In this document: positions 42,283-50,610 of the stretch, piece by piece
Numbering within the stretch: the stretch's first letter is position 1
How the letters are laid out: every line of letters starts with the position of its first letter
From: Mycolicibacterium pyrenivorans
Lineage (GTDB): Bacteria; Actinomycetota; Actinomycetes; Mycobacteriales; Mycobacteriaceae
DNA: 64,000 bases
Reading direction: 5' to 3'
Assembly (NCBI RefSeq): GCF_025821625.1
Contig: NZ_JACKSH010000092.1
Location: 17,585 to 81,584 of the forward strand
Made by a program: the position numbers and the translations under genes
The notes under the pieces: generated by a model
Told to the model about the DNA's origin: nothing
Database searches by the model: none
The model's input: the letters and a program-made list of their open reading frames with translations, nothing else

Positions 42283-42750
42283 ATGAACACAGTCCTGTAC
42301 ATCAGCGCCGACGGCGCCGTTCATGAAACCCGTGCCTACAGCAAGGCCGACATCGATCAACTCGTCCACGACAAGGGCTTGCACTGCTTGACCAGCTCCG
42401 ACCGGCAGTTCGACTTCTGGTTCAGTCCCGCGGCGCGGGGGTGCCAGCGCAGCGCCAACCTGCGGGCGACTGAATTCCTCTTGGCAACAACGAGTTTCAC
42501 GGCGAAGTCGGTGCCACTGCTGCGCGGCGCCGTCGTGGTGGCCACCCATGATGCCGACGGTGACCTCGACGGATTGAGCTGGCAGCAACTGGACCTCTTG
42601 GCCGGACGGCACCGCTCGCTCACCCGAGCCGACGAGCGAGTTCTCTGCCGACGGTCGATGCGTGACGACCGCCGTCAACGGCGCGCCGCCCCAGCCGCCC
42701 AGCCCGCTCTCGTGAGCTGCGCGCGACCACGCGTCCCCGCCCGTCGCTGA
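42283..42750 (+). CDS. Hypothetical protein, actinobacterial, unknown function
   Basis: A 155-residue protein that I do not assign to a characterised family. The first 105 residues look like a compact domain (VLYISADGAVHETRAYSKADIDQLV, FDFWFSPAARGCQRSANLRATEFLL, VPLLRGAVVVATHDADGDLDGL). A short Arg-rich helix DERVLCRRSMRDDRRQRRAA follows, then about 20 low-complexity residues. There is no signal peptide. The pattern recalls small DUF3846-like or phage-related actinobacterial proteins, but I cannot confirm that. ATG at 42283 follows a weak GGAAC site. It lies in the variable zone between nei2 and tig. Confidence 0.6.
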   Translation: MNTVLYISADGAVHETRAYSKADIDQLVHDKGLHCLTSSDRQFDFWFSPAARGCQRSANLRATEFLLATTSFTAKSVPLLRGAVVVATHDADGDLDGLSWQQLDLLAGRHRSLTRADERVLCRRSMRDDRRQRRAAPAAQPALVSCARPRVPARR

Positions 42751-42920
42751 CCGCGGGGGATCGGCCAGGCGAGCTGAACAACCTCTCGCGAGAGGGGCGC
42801 TCCGCCACGACGACTCGGCCCCGAGTTTCTGCAGACGCCGATTTGGTGACAGTGGTGCCTGCGGGGCGTAAGTTCGACGCTGAGCCGGGGTCGGGGATGG
42901 TCCCAGGGAGGCCTGCAATC

Positions 42921-43208
42921 GTGGGCAGAATTCGTCGTTTGGTAGCTGCCAGCGCAGCGGCGTGCGTGCCGGTCGCCTTCGTGACGGTGGTTGCGCCGGT
43001 CGTGGGCAACGCTGCGGAATGTGGTGTCGGAACCGTATTCGATCCGCCGACCAACACCTGTGTGGTGGCACCAGTTCCGCCACCGCCACCACCCCCGCCA
43101 CCACCACCGCCGCCGCCACCACCACCGTGGAACGGCGATCCCACGCCGGGTTTCTCGATCGGTATCTGCGCACCGATTCCGTTCGTGTCGCTGTGCACCG
43201 GCATCTGA
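42921..43208 (+). CDS. Small secreted protein with cysteine loop and polyproline run
   Basis: A 95-residue exported protein. Residues 1-33 are a signal peptide (GRIRRLVAASAAACVPVAFV, cleavage near VVGNA-AE). The mature part has the loop CGVGTVFDPPTNTC, then an uninterrupted run of 17 prolines, then GDPTPGFSIGICAPIPFVSLCTGI with two more cysteines. GTG at 42921 has GGGAGG 9 nt upstream; ATG 42897 is possible but weaker. The loop matches in spacing the one in the secreted protein at 50027. The function is unknown; cell-wall location is inferred. Confidence 0.68.
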   Translation: MGRIRRLVAASAAACVPVAFVTVVAPVVGNAAECGVGTVFDPPTNTCVVAPVPPPPPPPPPPPPPPPPPWNGDPTPGFSIGICAPIPFVSLCTGI

Positions 43209-43820
43209 GCCGGCCTCGGGATGCAGCTGGACAGGCTGCGTTGGTACTGGTAGCGGCCCTTGAAGGGGCGCGATAAGGCGCGCCGGCGCAGCTACACCTC
43301 CACGCCGTCGTCGACTGGACGATGCCGGACTGCGGCCGTGCCGAAAGAAGACCGCACAGGGCGCCCGCCGCTCGCCGTTCACCACGGCTCTGCCTGTGGC
43401 CCTGAGGGCCGCGCACTGCACTGTGCCGACGACGGCGTGACAGCGCCGGCGGGCAGAGGTCAACGCCGATGGCGCAGCAAACATGACATGCGGGTAGCCA
43501 TCGTGGCGGCCGGGATGATGAATGCATGTCATCGGTAGCCAGCGTGTGAGCCGAGACCATTGCGCGCGGCCCGGCCTCCGCAGTCGCCGGGATGGAGAGC
43601 CACCTGCGCGAGAACGCCCAGCCACAGGGCGGCATGTCCCCGGCGAGCCGACGGACGGAGCCCTCCGATGTTCGTCATGGGCTCGCTGACGGGGCCGGTT
43701 CGAGGGGTTATTGACGCGAACGCCGACCGGCTCGCCCAAAACGAGGCGGGCGGCAAATCCAGCAAATAGAGTCTCCGCAGAGGACGACCGCATCGGGTGT
43801 CCGGTTCGCAAGGGGGCGAC
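43209..43820. other. Intergenic stretch with a long inverted repeat
   Basis: About 610 bases without a convincing gene. It contains a perfect 9-bp inverted repeat, ATGACATGC at 43483-43491 and GCATGTCAT at 43524-43532, with a 32-base spacer, each followed closely by the octamer GGTAGCCA (43493, 43534). Short frames on both strands lack ribosome sites and similarity. The 3' end holds the promoter and AGGGGG ribosome site of the next gene. Confidence 0.4.
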
Positions 43821-45719
43821 ATGGGGGAATCAAGAGCCGCGACGAGTACGGCCGGGTACGCGCGCTACGTCGGACGGGTCGGCGGACTGGCGTTCGCCCT
43901 GGGGGTCGGCGCGGCGATCCTCACTGGGACGGCGGTGGCCTCCGCGGACACGTCCGAGTCGTCGACGGGCGCCGGCGCGACATCGTCGACGAGCGCGTCG
44001 TCTGCGAGCGCCTCGTCACCCTCGACGGGGTCGGACGACACCACCGAGCCCGCGTCATCACGGGAAACCGAGGACGCCGCATCCGACGACACCACGGTCA
44101 CGGAGACGGAGACTGACGCCGATACCGAGGTCGACGGCGACACCGACTCCGACACCTCCGACGGGGACGCGGCACCGCAGGAGGACGTCGATGATGACGT
44201 CGCGGTCGCCGAACGCAAACGGTCGCACCGCTTTTCAGCCGCATCGGCAGACAGCACGGCCGAAGCGCCGGCCACCGCATCGGCGGATAGCACGGCCGAC
44301 ACCCCGGCCGCCGCGGCCGAGTCCGGCAGCAAGTTCTTCGAGAACGTGACGCCGACGCTCTCCCACGACGCGTCGCAGGACACCGCCGTGGGCGCCACGA
44401 TCGTCGGCAACCTGAACCCCGTCGACCCCGACTCGACAAAGCTCACCTACCGGGCCACCAGACCCGCCCACGGAACGGTCAAGGTCAACTCCGACGGCAC
44501 CTTCATCTACACACCCAGTGCGACGTACCCCGGCCAGGACAGCTTCAAGGTGACGGTCAGCGACATCCGCAGCGGCTTCCACTTCCACGGCGGCGAGGGA
44601 CTGCTCAGCCTGTTCACGTTCGGCCTGCTCGGCAACAGCGGCCACAAGACAACCGAGACCGTGTTCCTCGGATTGGACCGGACGGTCGTCGCGTCCGGTC
44701 TGTACCAACCGGTGGACTTCAGGTTCCTGCCCGACGGACGCATCGTCGTCGCCGAGAAGACCGGCGCGATCAAGATCATCGAGAACGGCACCGTCCTCGA
44801 TGAACCCCTGATCACGCTGTCGGTCAACAACGCCTTCGAGCGCGGCATCAGTGGTATCACCCTCGACCCGCAGTTCAGCCAGAACGGATACCTGTACGTC
44901 GCCTACACCACGGCGGCGATCCACGACCGGCTGTCGCGGCTGACCGTCGTCGGAGACTCGGCCGCCCCGGAGTCGGAGATGGTGCTCTTCGAGACCTCCG
45001 AAACGGTGGCGACGTTCCACCGCGGCGGCGGGCTGGCGTTCGGTCCGGACGGAAAGCTGTACTGGGGCAAGGGCGACGACCTCGTCGCGGCGAACGGGCA
45101 GAACCTGACGAACATCTTCGGCAAGATCCTCAGGATCAACCCCGACGGCACCGTCCCGGACGACAATCCCGATTTCGGGCCGGGCGCGCATCCGCTGATC
45201 TGGGCCTACGGGCTACGCAATCCGTTCCGGATGTCGTTCACTCCGGACGGCAAGTTGCTGGTCGCCGACGTCGGCCAGTCGCTGTTCGAGGAGCTGAACC
45301 TGGTGACGGCGGGCGGCAACTATGGTTGGTCCGACTCCGAGGGCCTCTGCACGAGCGACTGCGCGGGCAAGATCGATCCGATCTACACCTACCCCCGCGG
45401 CTCCGGCGCGGCCATCACGGCGGGGCTGTTCTTCACGAGCGACCAGCTCGGGGCGGGTTATCAGAACAAGGTGTTCATCGCCGACGAGGTTCAGGGCTGG
45501 ATCAAGGTCCTCACGTGCAGCCCCGATCTCACGACGTGCGGCGACCCGCAGATGTTCGACCCGAATGCCGGCCCGACCGTGGTGCTGGCCCAGGGACCCG
45601 ACGGCAACCTGTACCAACTGGTGTATGACTTCGACGACCTCGGCAAGCTGGTGCGGTTCGCGCCTGCAGGAGGCCCGGCGGCGGGGGAGACGTCTGCCGC
45701 CATGATCGCGGCGTTGTGA
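43821..45719 (+). CDS. Secreted sorbosone/glucose dehydrogenase-fold protein
   Basis: A 632-residue exported protein. A signal sequence (residues 10-42, LAFALGVGAAILTGTAVASA) is followed by a 130-residue acidic Ser/Thr/Asp-rich linker. Next comes a cadherin-like tandem domain (residues 175-260: TPTLSHDASQDTAVGATIVG, GTVKVNSDGTFIYTPSATYPGQDSF). The C-terminal 350 residues form a six-bladed propeller of the PQQ-dependent glucose/sorbosone dehydrogenase type: QPVDFRFLPDGRIVVAEKTG, HRGGGLAFGPDGKLYWGKGD, GLRNPFRMSFTPDGKLLVADVGQ. Many mycobacterial relatives are cell-wall proteins of unknown activity, and PQQ use is not assured. ATG at 43821 has AGGGGG 5 nt upstream; GTG 43797 is an alternative. 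Confidence 0.88.
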   Translation: MGESRAATSTAGYARYVGRVGGLAFALGVGAAILTGTAVASADTSESSTGAGATSSTSASSASASSPSTGSDDTTEPASSRETEDAASDDTTVTETETDADTEVDGDTDSDTSDGDAAPQEDVDDDVAVAERKRSHRFSAASADSTAEAPATASADSTADTPAAAAESGSKFFENVTPTLSHDASQDTAVGATIVGNLNPVDPDSTKLTYRATRPAHGTVKVNSDGTFIYTPSATYPGQDSFKVTVSDIRSGFHFHGGEGLLSLFTFGLLGNSGHKTTETVFLGLDRTVVASGLYQPVDFRFLPDGRIVVAEKTGAIKIIENGTVLDEPLITLSVNNAFERGISGITLDPQFSQNGYLYVAYTTAAIHDRLSRLTVVGDSAAPESEMVLFETSETVATFHRGGGLAFGPDGKLYWGKGDDLVAANGQNLTNIFGKILRINPDGTVPDDNPDFGPGAHPLIWAYGLRNPFRMSFTPDGKLLVADVGQSLFEELNLVTAGGNYGWSDSEGLCTSDCAGKIDPIYTYPRGSGAAITAGLFFTSDQLGAGYQNKVFIADEVQGWIKVLTCSPDLTTCGDPQMFDPNAGPTVVLAQGPDGNLYQLVYDFDDLGKLVRFAPAGGPAAGETSAAMIAAL

Positions 45720-45746
45720 TCGCCGCTTGAAAGCCTCCGGTTCGGG

Positions 45747-46013
45747 TCACAGTCGGTGCGTCTCCCTGGCCACCGCTGCTTGTTCGAAGTAGTCCGGCCG
45801 GCGTCGCGCCATACGTCGCCCGCGCGCCCGTCGTTCGGCGCGGCTCGTCCACCAGCTGTGCAGCGCGCCGACCCGACGAGCGCCCACTGTCGAACCGGCC
45901 ACGGCGCTGCTGAGCAGCACTTCGGCGACACTGATGAACACCGGCTCGGCGGGGGTTGCCGCGGTGTCGGGCGGGCAGGCAGGCCTGGACAGGGTTTCGG
46001 TGTGTTCGTTCAT
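45747..46013 (-). CDS. Possible small basic hypothetical protein
   Basis: An 88-residue open frame starting MNEHTETLSRPACPPDT and ending with an Arg-rich helix (WWTSRAERRARGRRMARRRP) and DYFEQAAVARETHRL. I recognise no family. The ribosome site (GGTGG close to the ATG) is poor and the region is next to a pstB relic, so this may be a chance frame or a gene fragment. Confidence 0.3.
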   Translation of the reverse strand: MNEHTETLSRPACPPDTAATPAEPVFISVAEVLLSSAVAGSTVGARRVGALHSWWTSRAERRARGRRMARRRPDYFEQAAVARETHRL

Positions 46014-46119
46014 GTCCACCAGCGTCTTGCACACCGCCTGCGCGGGCTTGGAGTTCACGTGGAGATCGTGTGGAGAACTTGGAACGAGCCCGTCGTTCAC
46101 CGCGGGCCTGTGCGGACCA

Positions 46120-46245
46120 GCCGTCCTCGGGGCGCTCCTCGGAGTCGTCGAGCGCGACCGTGAGGAATGCGGTCATGTCCGAGACGCGCGCCGCCTGCTG
46201 CATGTTGTGGGTGACCACCACGATGGAGTTGTCCTGCTTGAGCTT
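46120..46245 (-). pseudogene. pstB relic (phosphate ABC transporter ATPase C-terminal piece)
   Basis: About 42 codons read SIVVVTHNMQQAARVSDMTAFL and onward, which is the H-loop and following helix of the phosphate transporter ATPase PstB/PhoT (known form IVTHNMQQAARVSD). Nothing upstream or downstream continues the protein: Walker A, signature and Walker B are absent and the frame becomes unrelated after about EERPEDG. It is a remnant beside tRNA-Gly, left by deletion or an old insertion. Confidence 0.75.
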
Positions 46246-46343
46246 TGAGCTCCAGCATGAGGTATACCCGACGATGGAACCCAAATATGAGGCCGAATAG
46301 GCGTTCGGCCTGGGTAAATCGCCTTACCAGGCGATTCAGTGGA

Positions 46344-46414
46344 GCGGGCGACGGGAATCGAACCCGCGTAGCTAGTTTGGAAGACTAGGGCTCTACCATT
46401 GAGCTACGCCCGCA
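46344..46414 (-). tRNA. tRNA-Gly (anticodon UCC)
   Basis: On the minus strand the acceptor GCGGGCG pairs with CGCCCGC, with discriminator U as expected for glycine. The D-arm is GCTCAATGGTAGAGC, the anticodon stem CTAGT/ACTAG encloses CTTCCAA (anticodon TCC, codon GGA), and the T-arm contains TTCGATT. CCA is not encoded. Confidence 0.95.
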
Positions 46415-46548
46415 TGTGCTGCACAAGCTGACAGTACTGGCAGACTGTACCGGCCCCGCGCAACTCAAATCCAATTGAGGGCGTTGCGTGGCCAGGCCGT
46501 AGTATCGCCGGTGGTCCGGCGCTGTGCGTGCGCGCACGCAGCGACGAC

Positions 46549-46625
46549 CGGGGTGTAGCGCAGCTTGGTAGCGCATCCGCTTTGGGAGCGGAAGGCCGCA
46601 GGTTCAAATCCTGTCACCCCGACCA
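46549..46625 (+). tRNA. tRNA-Pro (anticodon UGG), CCA encoded
   Basis: The acceptor CGGGGTG pairs with CACCCCG, the anticodon stem CCGC/GCGG encloses TTTGGGA (anticodon TGG, codon CCA), the T-arm contains TTCAAAT, and the 3' end includes the encoded CCA. It diverges from tRNA-Gly with a 134-bp shared region and lies 35 bp before tig. A TTGAGG (46475) and TAGTAT (46500) pair with a 19-base spacer may be its promoter. Confidence 0.96.
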
Positions 46626-46659
46626 GTACCACCCCACGAACATATAGAGGAGTACGAAC

Positions 46660-48120
46660 GTGAAGAGCACCGTCGAGAAGTTGAGCCCGACCCGGGTTCG
46701 CATCAACGTGGAGGTGCCCTTCACCGAACTCGAGCCCGAGATCGACAAGGCGTTCAAGCAGCTGGCCAAGCAGATCCGGCTGCCCGGCTTCCGTCCCGGC
46801 AAGGCGCCCCGCAAGCTCCTCGAGGCCCGCGTCGGCCGTGGCGCGGTGCTCGAGCAGGTCGTCAACGACGCGCTGCCCGGCCGCTACAGCGAAGCCGTCA
46901 CCGCCGAGTCGCTGCAGCCGATCGGGCAGCCCGAGATCGAGATCACCAAGCTCGAGGACAACGAGGAACTCGTCTTCACCGCCGAGGTCGACATCCGCCC
47001 CGAGATCGACCTGCCCGATCTCGCAACCCTGAAGATCACCGTCGACCCGATCAGCGTCAGCGACGAAGATGTCGCCACCGAGCTGGAGAACCTGCAGAAG
47101 CGGTTCGGCACCCTCACCGGTGTCGAGCGCGCCGCGGAAGACGGCGATTTCGTGTCCATCGACCTGTCGGCCACCGTCGACGGCGAGGACGTCCCCGAAG
47201 CCAACACCGAGGGCCTGTCCCACGAGCTCGGCTCGGGGCAGCTGATCGAGGGCCTCGACGAGGCCATCACCGGTCTCAAGGAGGACGAGAGCCGCGTCTT
47301 CACGACCACGCTGGTCGCCGGTGACCACGCCGGCCAGGAGGCGCAGGTCACCGTCACCGTCAAGTCGATCAAGGTGCGCGAGCTGCCCGAGCTGGACGAC
47401 GACTTCGCCCAGCTGGCAAGCGAATTCGACACCATCGAGGAACTGCGAAACAGTCTCAGCGAGCAGGTGGCCCGGACCAAGCGCGTTCAGCAGGCCGAGC
47501 AGATCCGCGACAAGGCGATCGAGGAGTTACTCGAGCAGGTCGAGGTCCCGCTGCCCGAGAAGGTGGTGCAGGCACAGGTCGACGACACGCTGCACAACGC
47601 GATCCACGGGATCGACCACGACGAGTCGAAGTTCGAGGATGCGCTCAAGGAGCAGGGCAGCAGCCGCGAGGAGTTCGACGCCGACAACCGCACCAACGCG
47701 GAGAAGGCCATCAAGACCCAGCTCCTGATGGACGCCATCGCCGACAAGCTCGATGTCCAGGTCGGTCAGAACGACCTGACCGAGCGGCTGGTGCTGATGT
47801 CCCGTCAGTATGGTCTGGAGCCCCAGCAGCTGCTGCAGATGCTGCAACAGAACAACCAGTTGCCTGCCATGTTCGCCGACGTGCGTCGCGGCCTGACCGT
47901 CGCCGCGGTGGTTCACGGTGCGACCGTCGTCGACACCGACGGCAACGAGATCGACACCACCGAGTTCTTCGGCCCCGCGGGTGAGCAGGCCGAGGCCGCC
48001 GAGGACGCCGACGTGGCCGAGGCCGAGGACGCCGCGGACGCCGCGGACGAAGCCGTCAGCGCCGAAGACGCCGAGGCCGAAGACGACACCGAAGACGACG
48101 ACGCCGCCGACACGAAGTGA
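46660..48120 (+). CDS. tig: Trigger factor (ribosome-associated chaperone and PPIase)
   Basis: A 486-residue trigger factor. The ribosome-binding signature is [15 protein letters not shown] (near residue 45-60, with the GFRxGKxP motif). The FKBP-type PPIase domain covers about 150-240 ([18 protein letters not shown]), and the helical C-terminal chaperone cradle follows. The last 60 residues are an acidic Ala/Asp/Glu tail, typical of mycobacterial Tig. GTG at 46660 has GAGGAG 8 nt upstream. It assists folding of nascent chains and stands upstream of the Clp protease genes, as in M. tuberculosis (Rv2462c). Confidence 0.96.
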   Translation: MKSTVEKLSPTRVRINVEVPFTELEPEIDKAFKQLAKQIRLPGFRPGKAPRKLLEARVGRGAVLEQVVNDALPGRYSEAVTAESLQPIGQPEIEITKLEDNEELVFTAEVDIRPEIDLPDLATLKITVDPISVSDEDVATELENLQKRFGTLTGVERAAEDGDFVSIDLSATVDGEDVPEANTEGLSHELGSGQLIEGLDEAITGLKEDESRVFTTTLVAGDHAGQEAQVTVTVKSIKVRELPELDDDFAQLASEFDTIEELRNSLSEQVARTKRVQQAEQIRDKAIEELLEQVEVPLPEKVVQAQVDDTLHNAIHGIDHDESKFEDALKEQGSSREEFDADNRTNAEKAIKTQLLMDAIADKLDVQVGQNDLTERLVLMSRQYGLEPQQLLQMLQQNNQLPAMFADVRRGLTVAAVVHGATVVDTDGNEIDTTEFFGPAGEQAEAAEDADVAEAEDAADAADEAVSAEDAEAEDDTEDDDAADTK

Positions 48121-48131
48121 CGCTCTGAGCG
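48121..48131 (+). promoter_or_regulatory. Candidate ClgR operator upstream of clpP1P2
   Basis: CGCTCTGAGCG, followed by AA, fits the CGC-N5-GCG core recognised by ClgR, the activator known to control clpP1P2 in mycobacteria and corynebacteria. It starts right after the tig stop and 103 bases before the clpP1 start, a plausible distance for activation. Confidence 0.45.
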
Positions 48132-48233
48132 AACGGGCACCGTCTGGGGACTCCCCGGCGGCGCGCGTTGGTTAGTGTCATTCGTAAGACGGTCACCGCG
48201 TCGGAAGTACATAAAGAAAGCAGGTATTCAGTC

Positions 48234-48827
48234 GTGACTGAAATGCGTGGCGCCTCATCGGGCCTCAATCTTGTCGACTCGGTGTATGAGCGATTGCTGT
48301 CCGAGCGGATCATCTTCCTGGGTTCCCAGGTCGACGACGACATCGCCAACAGGCTGTGCGCCCAGATCCTCCTGCTGTCGGCCGAGGATCCCACCCAGGA
48401 CATCCACCTCTACATCAACTCGCCCGGCGGCTCGATCAGCGCCGGCATGGCGATCTACGACACCATGGTTCTCGCCCCGTGCGACGTGGCGACCTACGCG
48501 ATGGGCATGGCCGCCTCGATGGGCGAGTTCCTGCTGGCCGCAGGCACCAAGGGCAAGCGCTACGCGCTGCCGCACGCCCGCATCCTGATGCACCAGCCGC
48601 TCGGCGGCATCACCGGCGGGGCTGCCGACATCGCCATCCAGGCCGAGCAGTTCGCGGTCATCAAGAAGGAGATGTTCCGCCTCAACGCGGAGTTCACCGG
48701 TCAGACCATCGAGCGCATCGAGGCCGACTCCGACCGTGACCGCTGGTTCACGGCGCAGGAAGCCCTCGAGTACGGCTTCGTCGACCACATCATCACCCAC
48801 GCCAATTTCAACGGGAGTGCCTCATGA
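48234..48827 (+). CDS. clpP1: ATP-dependent Clp protease proteolytic subunit ClpP1
   Basis: A 197-residue serine protease subunit that forms the mixed ClpP1P2 tetradecamer and degrades proteins unfolded by ClpX or ClpC1. The nucleophile is Ser95 in [10 protein letters not shown], the catalytic His120 in ILMHQPLGG, and the Asp lies in [10 protein letters not shown]. The oligomer motif [19 protein letters not shown] is intact. GTG at 48234 gives a start ([22 protein letters not shown]) matching the M. tuberculosis N-terminus; the open frame reaches 48168 without similarity. It overlaps clpP2 by 4 nt (ATGA), ensuring equal synthesis. Confidence 0.96.
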   Translation: MTEMRGASSGLNLVDSVYERLLSERIIFLGSQVDDDIANRLCAQILLLSAEDPTQDIHLYINSPGGSISAGMAIYDTMVLAPCDVATYAMGMAASMGEFLLAAGTKGKRYALPHARILMHQPLGGITGGAADIAIQAEQFAVIKKEMFRLNAEFTGQTIERIEADSDRDRWFTAQEALEYGFVDHIITHANFNGSAS

Positions 48828-49450
48828 TCCAGCCTCAGGCGCGCTACATCCTTCCGTCGTTCATCGAGCACTCCAGCTTCGGCGTCAAGGAGTCCAACCC
48901 GTACAACAAGCTATTCGAGGAACGCATCATCTTCCTCGGCGTGCAGGTCGACGACGCGTCGGCGAACGACATCATGGCGCAGCTTCTGGTGCTGGAGTCG
49001 CTCGACCCGGACCGCGACATCACCATGTACATCAACTCGCCCGGCGGCTCCTTCACCAGCCTGATGGCGATCTACGACACCATGCAGTACGTCCGTGCCG
49101 ACATCCAGACCGTCTGCCTGGGCCAGGCGGCCTCCGCCGCCGCGGTGCTGCTCGCCGCGGGAACGCCGGGCAAGCGTCTTGCGCTGCCCAACGCCCGCAT
49201 CCTGATCCACCAGCCGTCGTTGGGCGGCGTCATCCAGGGCCAGTTCTCCGACCTGGAGATCCAGGCCGCGGAGATCGAGCGGATGCGCACCCTGATGGAA
49301 GAGACGCTGGCACGCCACACCGGCAAGGATGCCGCGCAGATCCGCAAGGACACCGACCGCGACAAGATCCTGACCGCCGAGCAGGCGAAGGACTACGGCA
49401 TCATCGACACGGTGCTCGAGTACCGCAAGCTGTCGGCCCAGAAGGGCTGA
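48824..49450 (+). CDS. clpP2: ATP-dependent Clp protease proteolytic subunit ClpP2
   Basis: A 208-residue partner of ClpP1. The nucleophile is Ser104 in [14 protein letters not shown] and the His is H129 in [10 protein letters not shown]. The N-terminal [19 protein letters not shown] and [19 protein letters not shown] are nearly identical to M. tuberculosis ClpP2. The two subunits form separate rings in one particle; ClpX docks on the ClpP2 side. The start overlaps the clpP1 stop. Corresponds to Rv2460c. Confidence 0.97.
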   Translation: MIQPQARYILPSFIEHSSFGVKESNPYNKLFEERIIFLGVQVDDASANDIMAQLLVLESLDPDRDITMYINSPGGSFTSLMAIYDTMQYVRADIQTVCLGQAASAAAVLLAAGTPGKRLALPNARILIHQPSLGGVIQGQFSDLEIQAAEIERMRTLMEETLARHTGKDAAQIRKDTDRDKILTAEQAKDYGIIDTVLEYRKLSAQKG

Positions 49451-49474
49451 CCCGGCGCTTCTCGTTCGGGTCCG

Positions 49475-49918
49475 TCAGCCGTTGCTGTAGACCCGCGTCG
49501 GTGTGATGAGCACCGCGGTGCGTCGCTGCTCGCGCATGGTGCGGTCGTACTCGTCCCAATGGTCGTGCGTTCCGCCCGCCGCGGTGAAGATGTCGCGAAG
49601 CACCCGGCGCAGGGTGTCGTCGTCGAGCCAGGGCTGCGGATCGTCAGGGCCGGCCAGTTCGGCGCGCCCCTCGACGGTGGCCCACTGCCAGCCCTGCCGG
49701 AAGGTCACCGCGAGCTGGGGCCTGCCCCGCAGGTTGGCCAGCTTGACCCGGCCATAGGTGACGAAGCCCAGCGTCGGTCGGCCGGTCGCCGGGTGCGGCA
49801 GCGGCCCGGCGTTGATCACCGACGACTGGATCGTGTGGTCTGCACGCAGGGTGGACACCACGGCCAGGCCGTTGTCGTCCCTGGCCAGCGCGAAGGCGTC
49901 CTCGACGGTCGTGGTCAT
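49475..49918 (-). CDS. Pyridoxamine-phosphate-oxidase-like flavin/F420 enzyme
   Basis: A 147-residue split-beta-barrel protein of the PPOX family, whose mycobacterial members often use F420H2, FMN or heme. Visible blocks are LAVVSTLRADHTIQSSVINAG, RPTLGFVTYGRVKLANLRGRP (phosphate-binding, cofactor region) and WATVEGRAELAGPDDP. No membrane segment. ATG at 49918; its 3' end converges on clpP2 with a 24-bp gap. The cofactor and substrate cannot be decided by eye. Confidence 0.85.
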   Translation of the reverse strand: MTTTVEDAFALARDDNGLAVVSTLRADHTIQSSVINAGPLPHPATGRPTLGFVTYGRVKLANLRGRPQLAVTFRQGWQWATVEGRAELAGPDDPQPWLDDDTLRRVLRDIFTAAGGTHDHWDEYDRTMREQRRTAVLITPTRVYSNG

Positions 49919-49991
49919 GTTCGGAGACTACGACAGCCGCCGGAGGGCAATGGCGCCGATCGGCGCTGACGGGGGCGTCAAACGTGGCAGG

Positions 49992-50017
49992 CTGTCACCC
50001 ACAGCGAACGGTGACAG
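49992..50017. promoter_or_regulatory. Hairpin/operator before small secreted protein gene
   Basis: A perfect 8-bp inverted repeat, CTGTCACC and GGTGACAG, with a 10-base spacer ends 9 bases before the ATG at 50027 and abuts the GGGGGC ribosome site. It could be a repressor operator in the divergent promoter region or a 5' leader hairpin that affects translation. Confidence 0.5.
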
Positions 50018-50026
50018 GGGGCAACC

Positions 50027-50338
50027 ATGGTGGTCGGGATACGGCGCAGCGCTGCGATCGTCGCGCTCGCCGGTGCTGCGGTACTCGGGTTGGCCGCCCA
50101 GGGCGCCGCGCCCGCGGTCAGCCGCGCCGATGACGTGGTCTGCCCGGTCGGGATGTATTGGGACATCTATTCCTCACAATGTCTGTACTACGACGTCGAC
50201 GTCTACCTCAATCCTCCCAATCCGATCGTCGGCCCCGTAGGTCCCGTCGGGGTCGGCGGAGTGGTCGGCCCGGTGGGTCCGGGTCCTGTCGGGCCGGGTC
50301 CGGTGGGTCCCGGGCCGATCGGCCCCGGTCGCCGGTAG
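50027..50338 (+). CDS. Small secreted protein with cysteine loop and Gly-Pro repeats
   Basis: A 103-residue exported protein. Signal peptide: residues 1-35 (SAAIVALAGAAVLGLAAQGA, cleavage near SRA-DD). The mature part begins DDVVCPVGMYWDIYSSQC, an exactly spaced 14-residue cysteine loop like that at 42921, then DVDVYLNPPNP and 45 residues of GPVGP/GPGPVG repeats. ATG at 50027 follows GGGGGC. There is no recognised family; the Pro/Gly-rich tail suggests a cell-wall-spanning or extended structure. It lies between the PPOX gene and clpX. Confidence 0.7.
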   Translation: MVVGIRRSAAIVALAGAAVLGLAAQGAAPAVSRADDVVCPVGMYWDIYSSQCLYYDVDVYLNPPNPIVGPVGPVGVGGVVGPVGPGPVGPGPVGPGPIGPGRR

Positions 50339-50610
50339 GAGCGCGATGCGCGACGGCGCGTACCTTGGTTGCGGAGGGCTTCCGGAGCGGTAACGGCGAC
50401 GACACGCCAGAGACACAGTGGTGCGTCCACGGCCAAACGGAACCCGACAGGCGATATGTTGACGCGAACACACAGCTAAATACCACGGGCGCTATTCGAC
50501 TTATCGGTCGCACGGCCCCGGAACAAGCGGGTAGCGTCGGAGACATCGCCGCTGCGACCCAGCGAACCGATCGATCATCGACTGCCGACAGGAAGTAGGA
50601 CCCCAGCACC

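Noticed and set aside
43121..43130. Polyproline codon run as a possible microsatellite contingency locus
   Set aside because: The codons vary (CCA, CCG, CCC), so slippage and phase variation are less likely; treated as part of the secreted protein.
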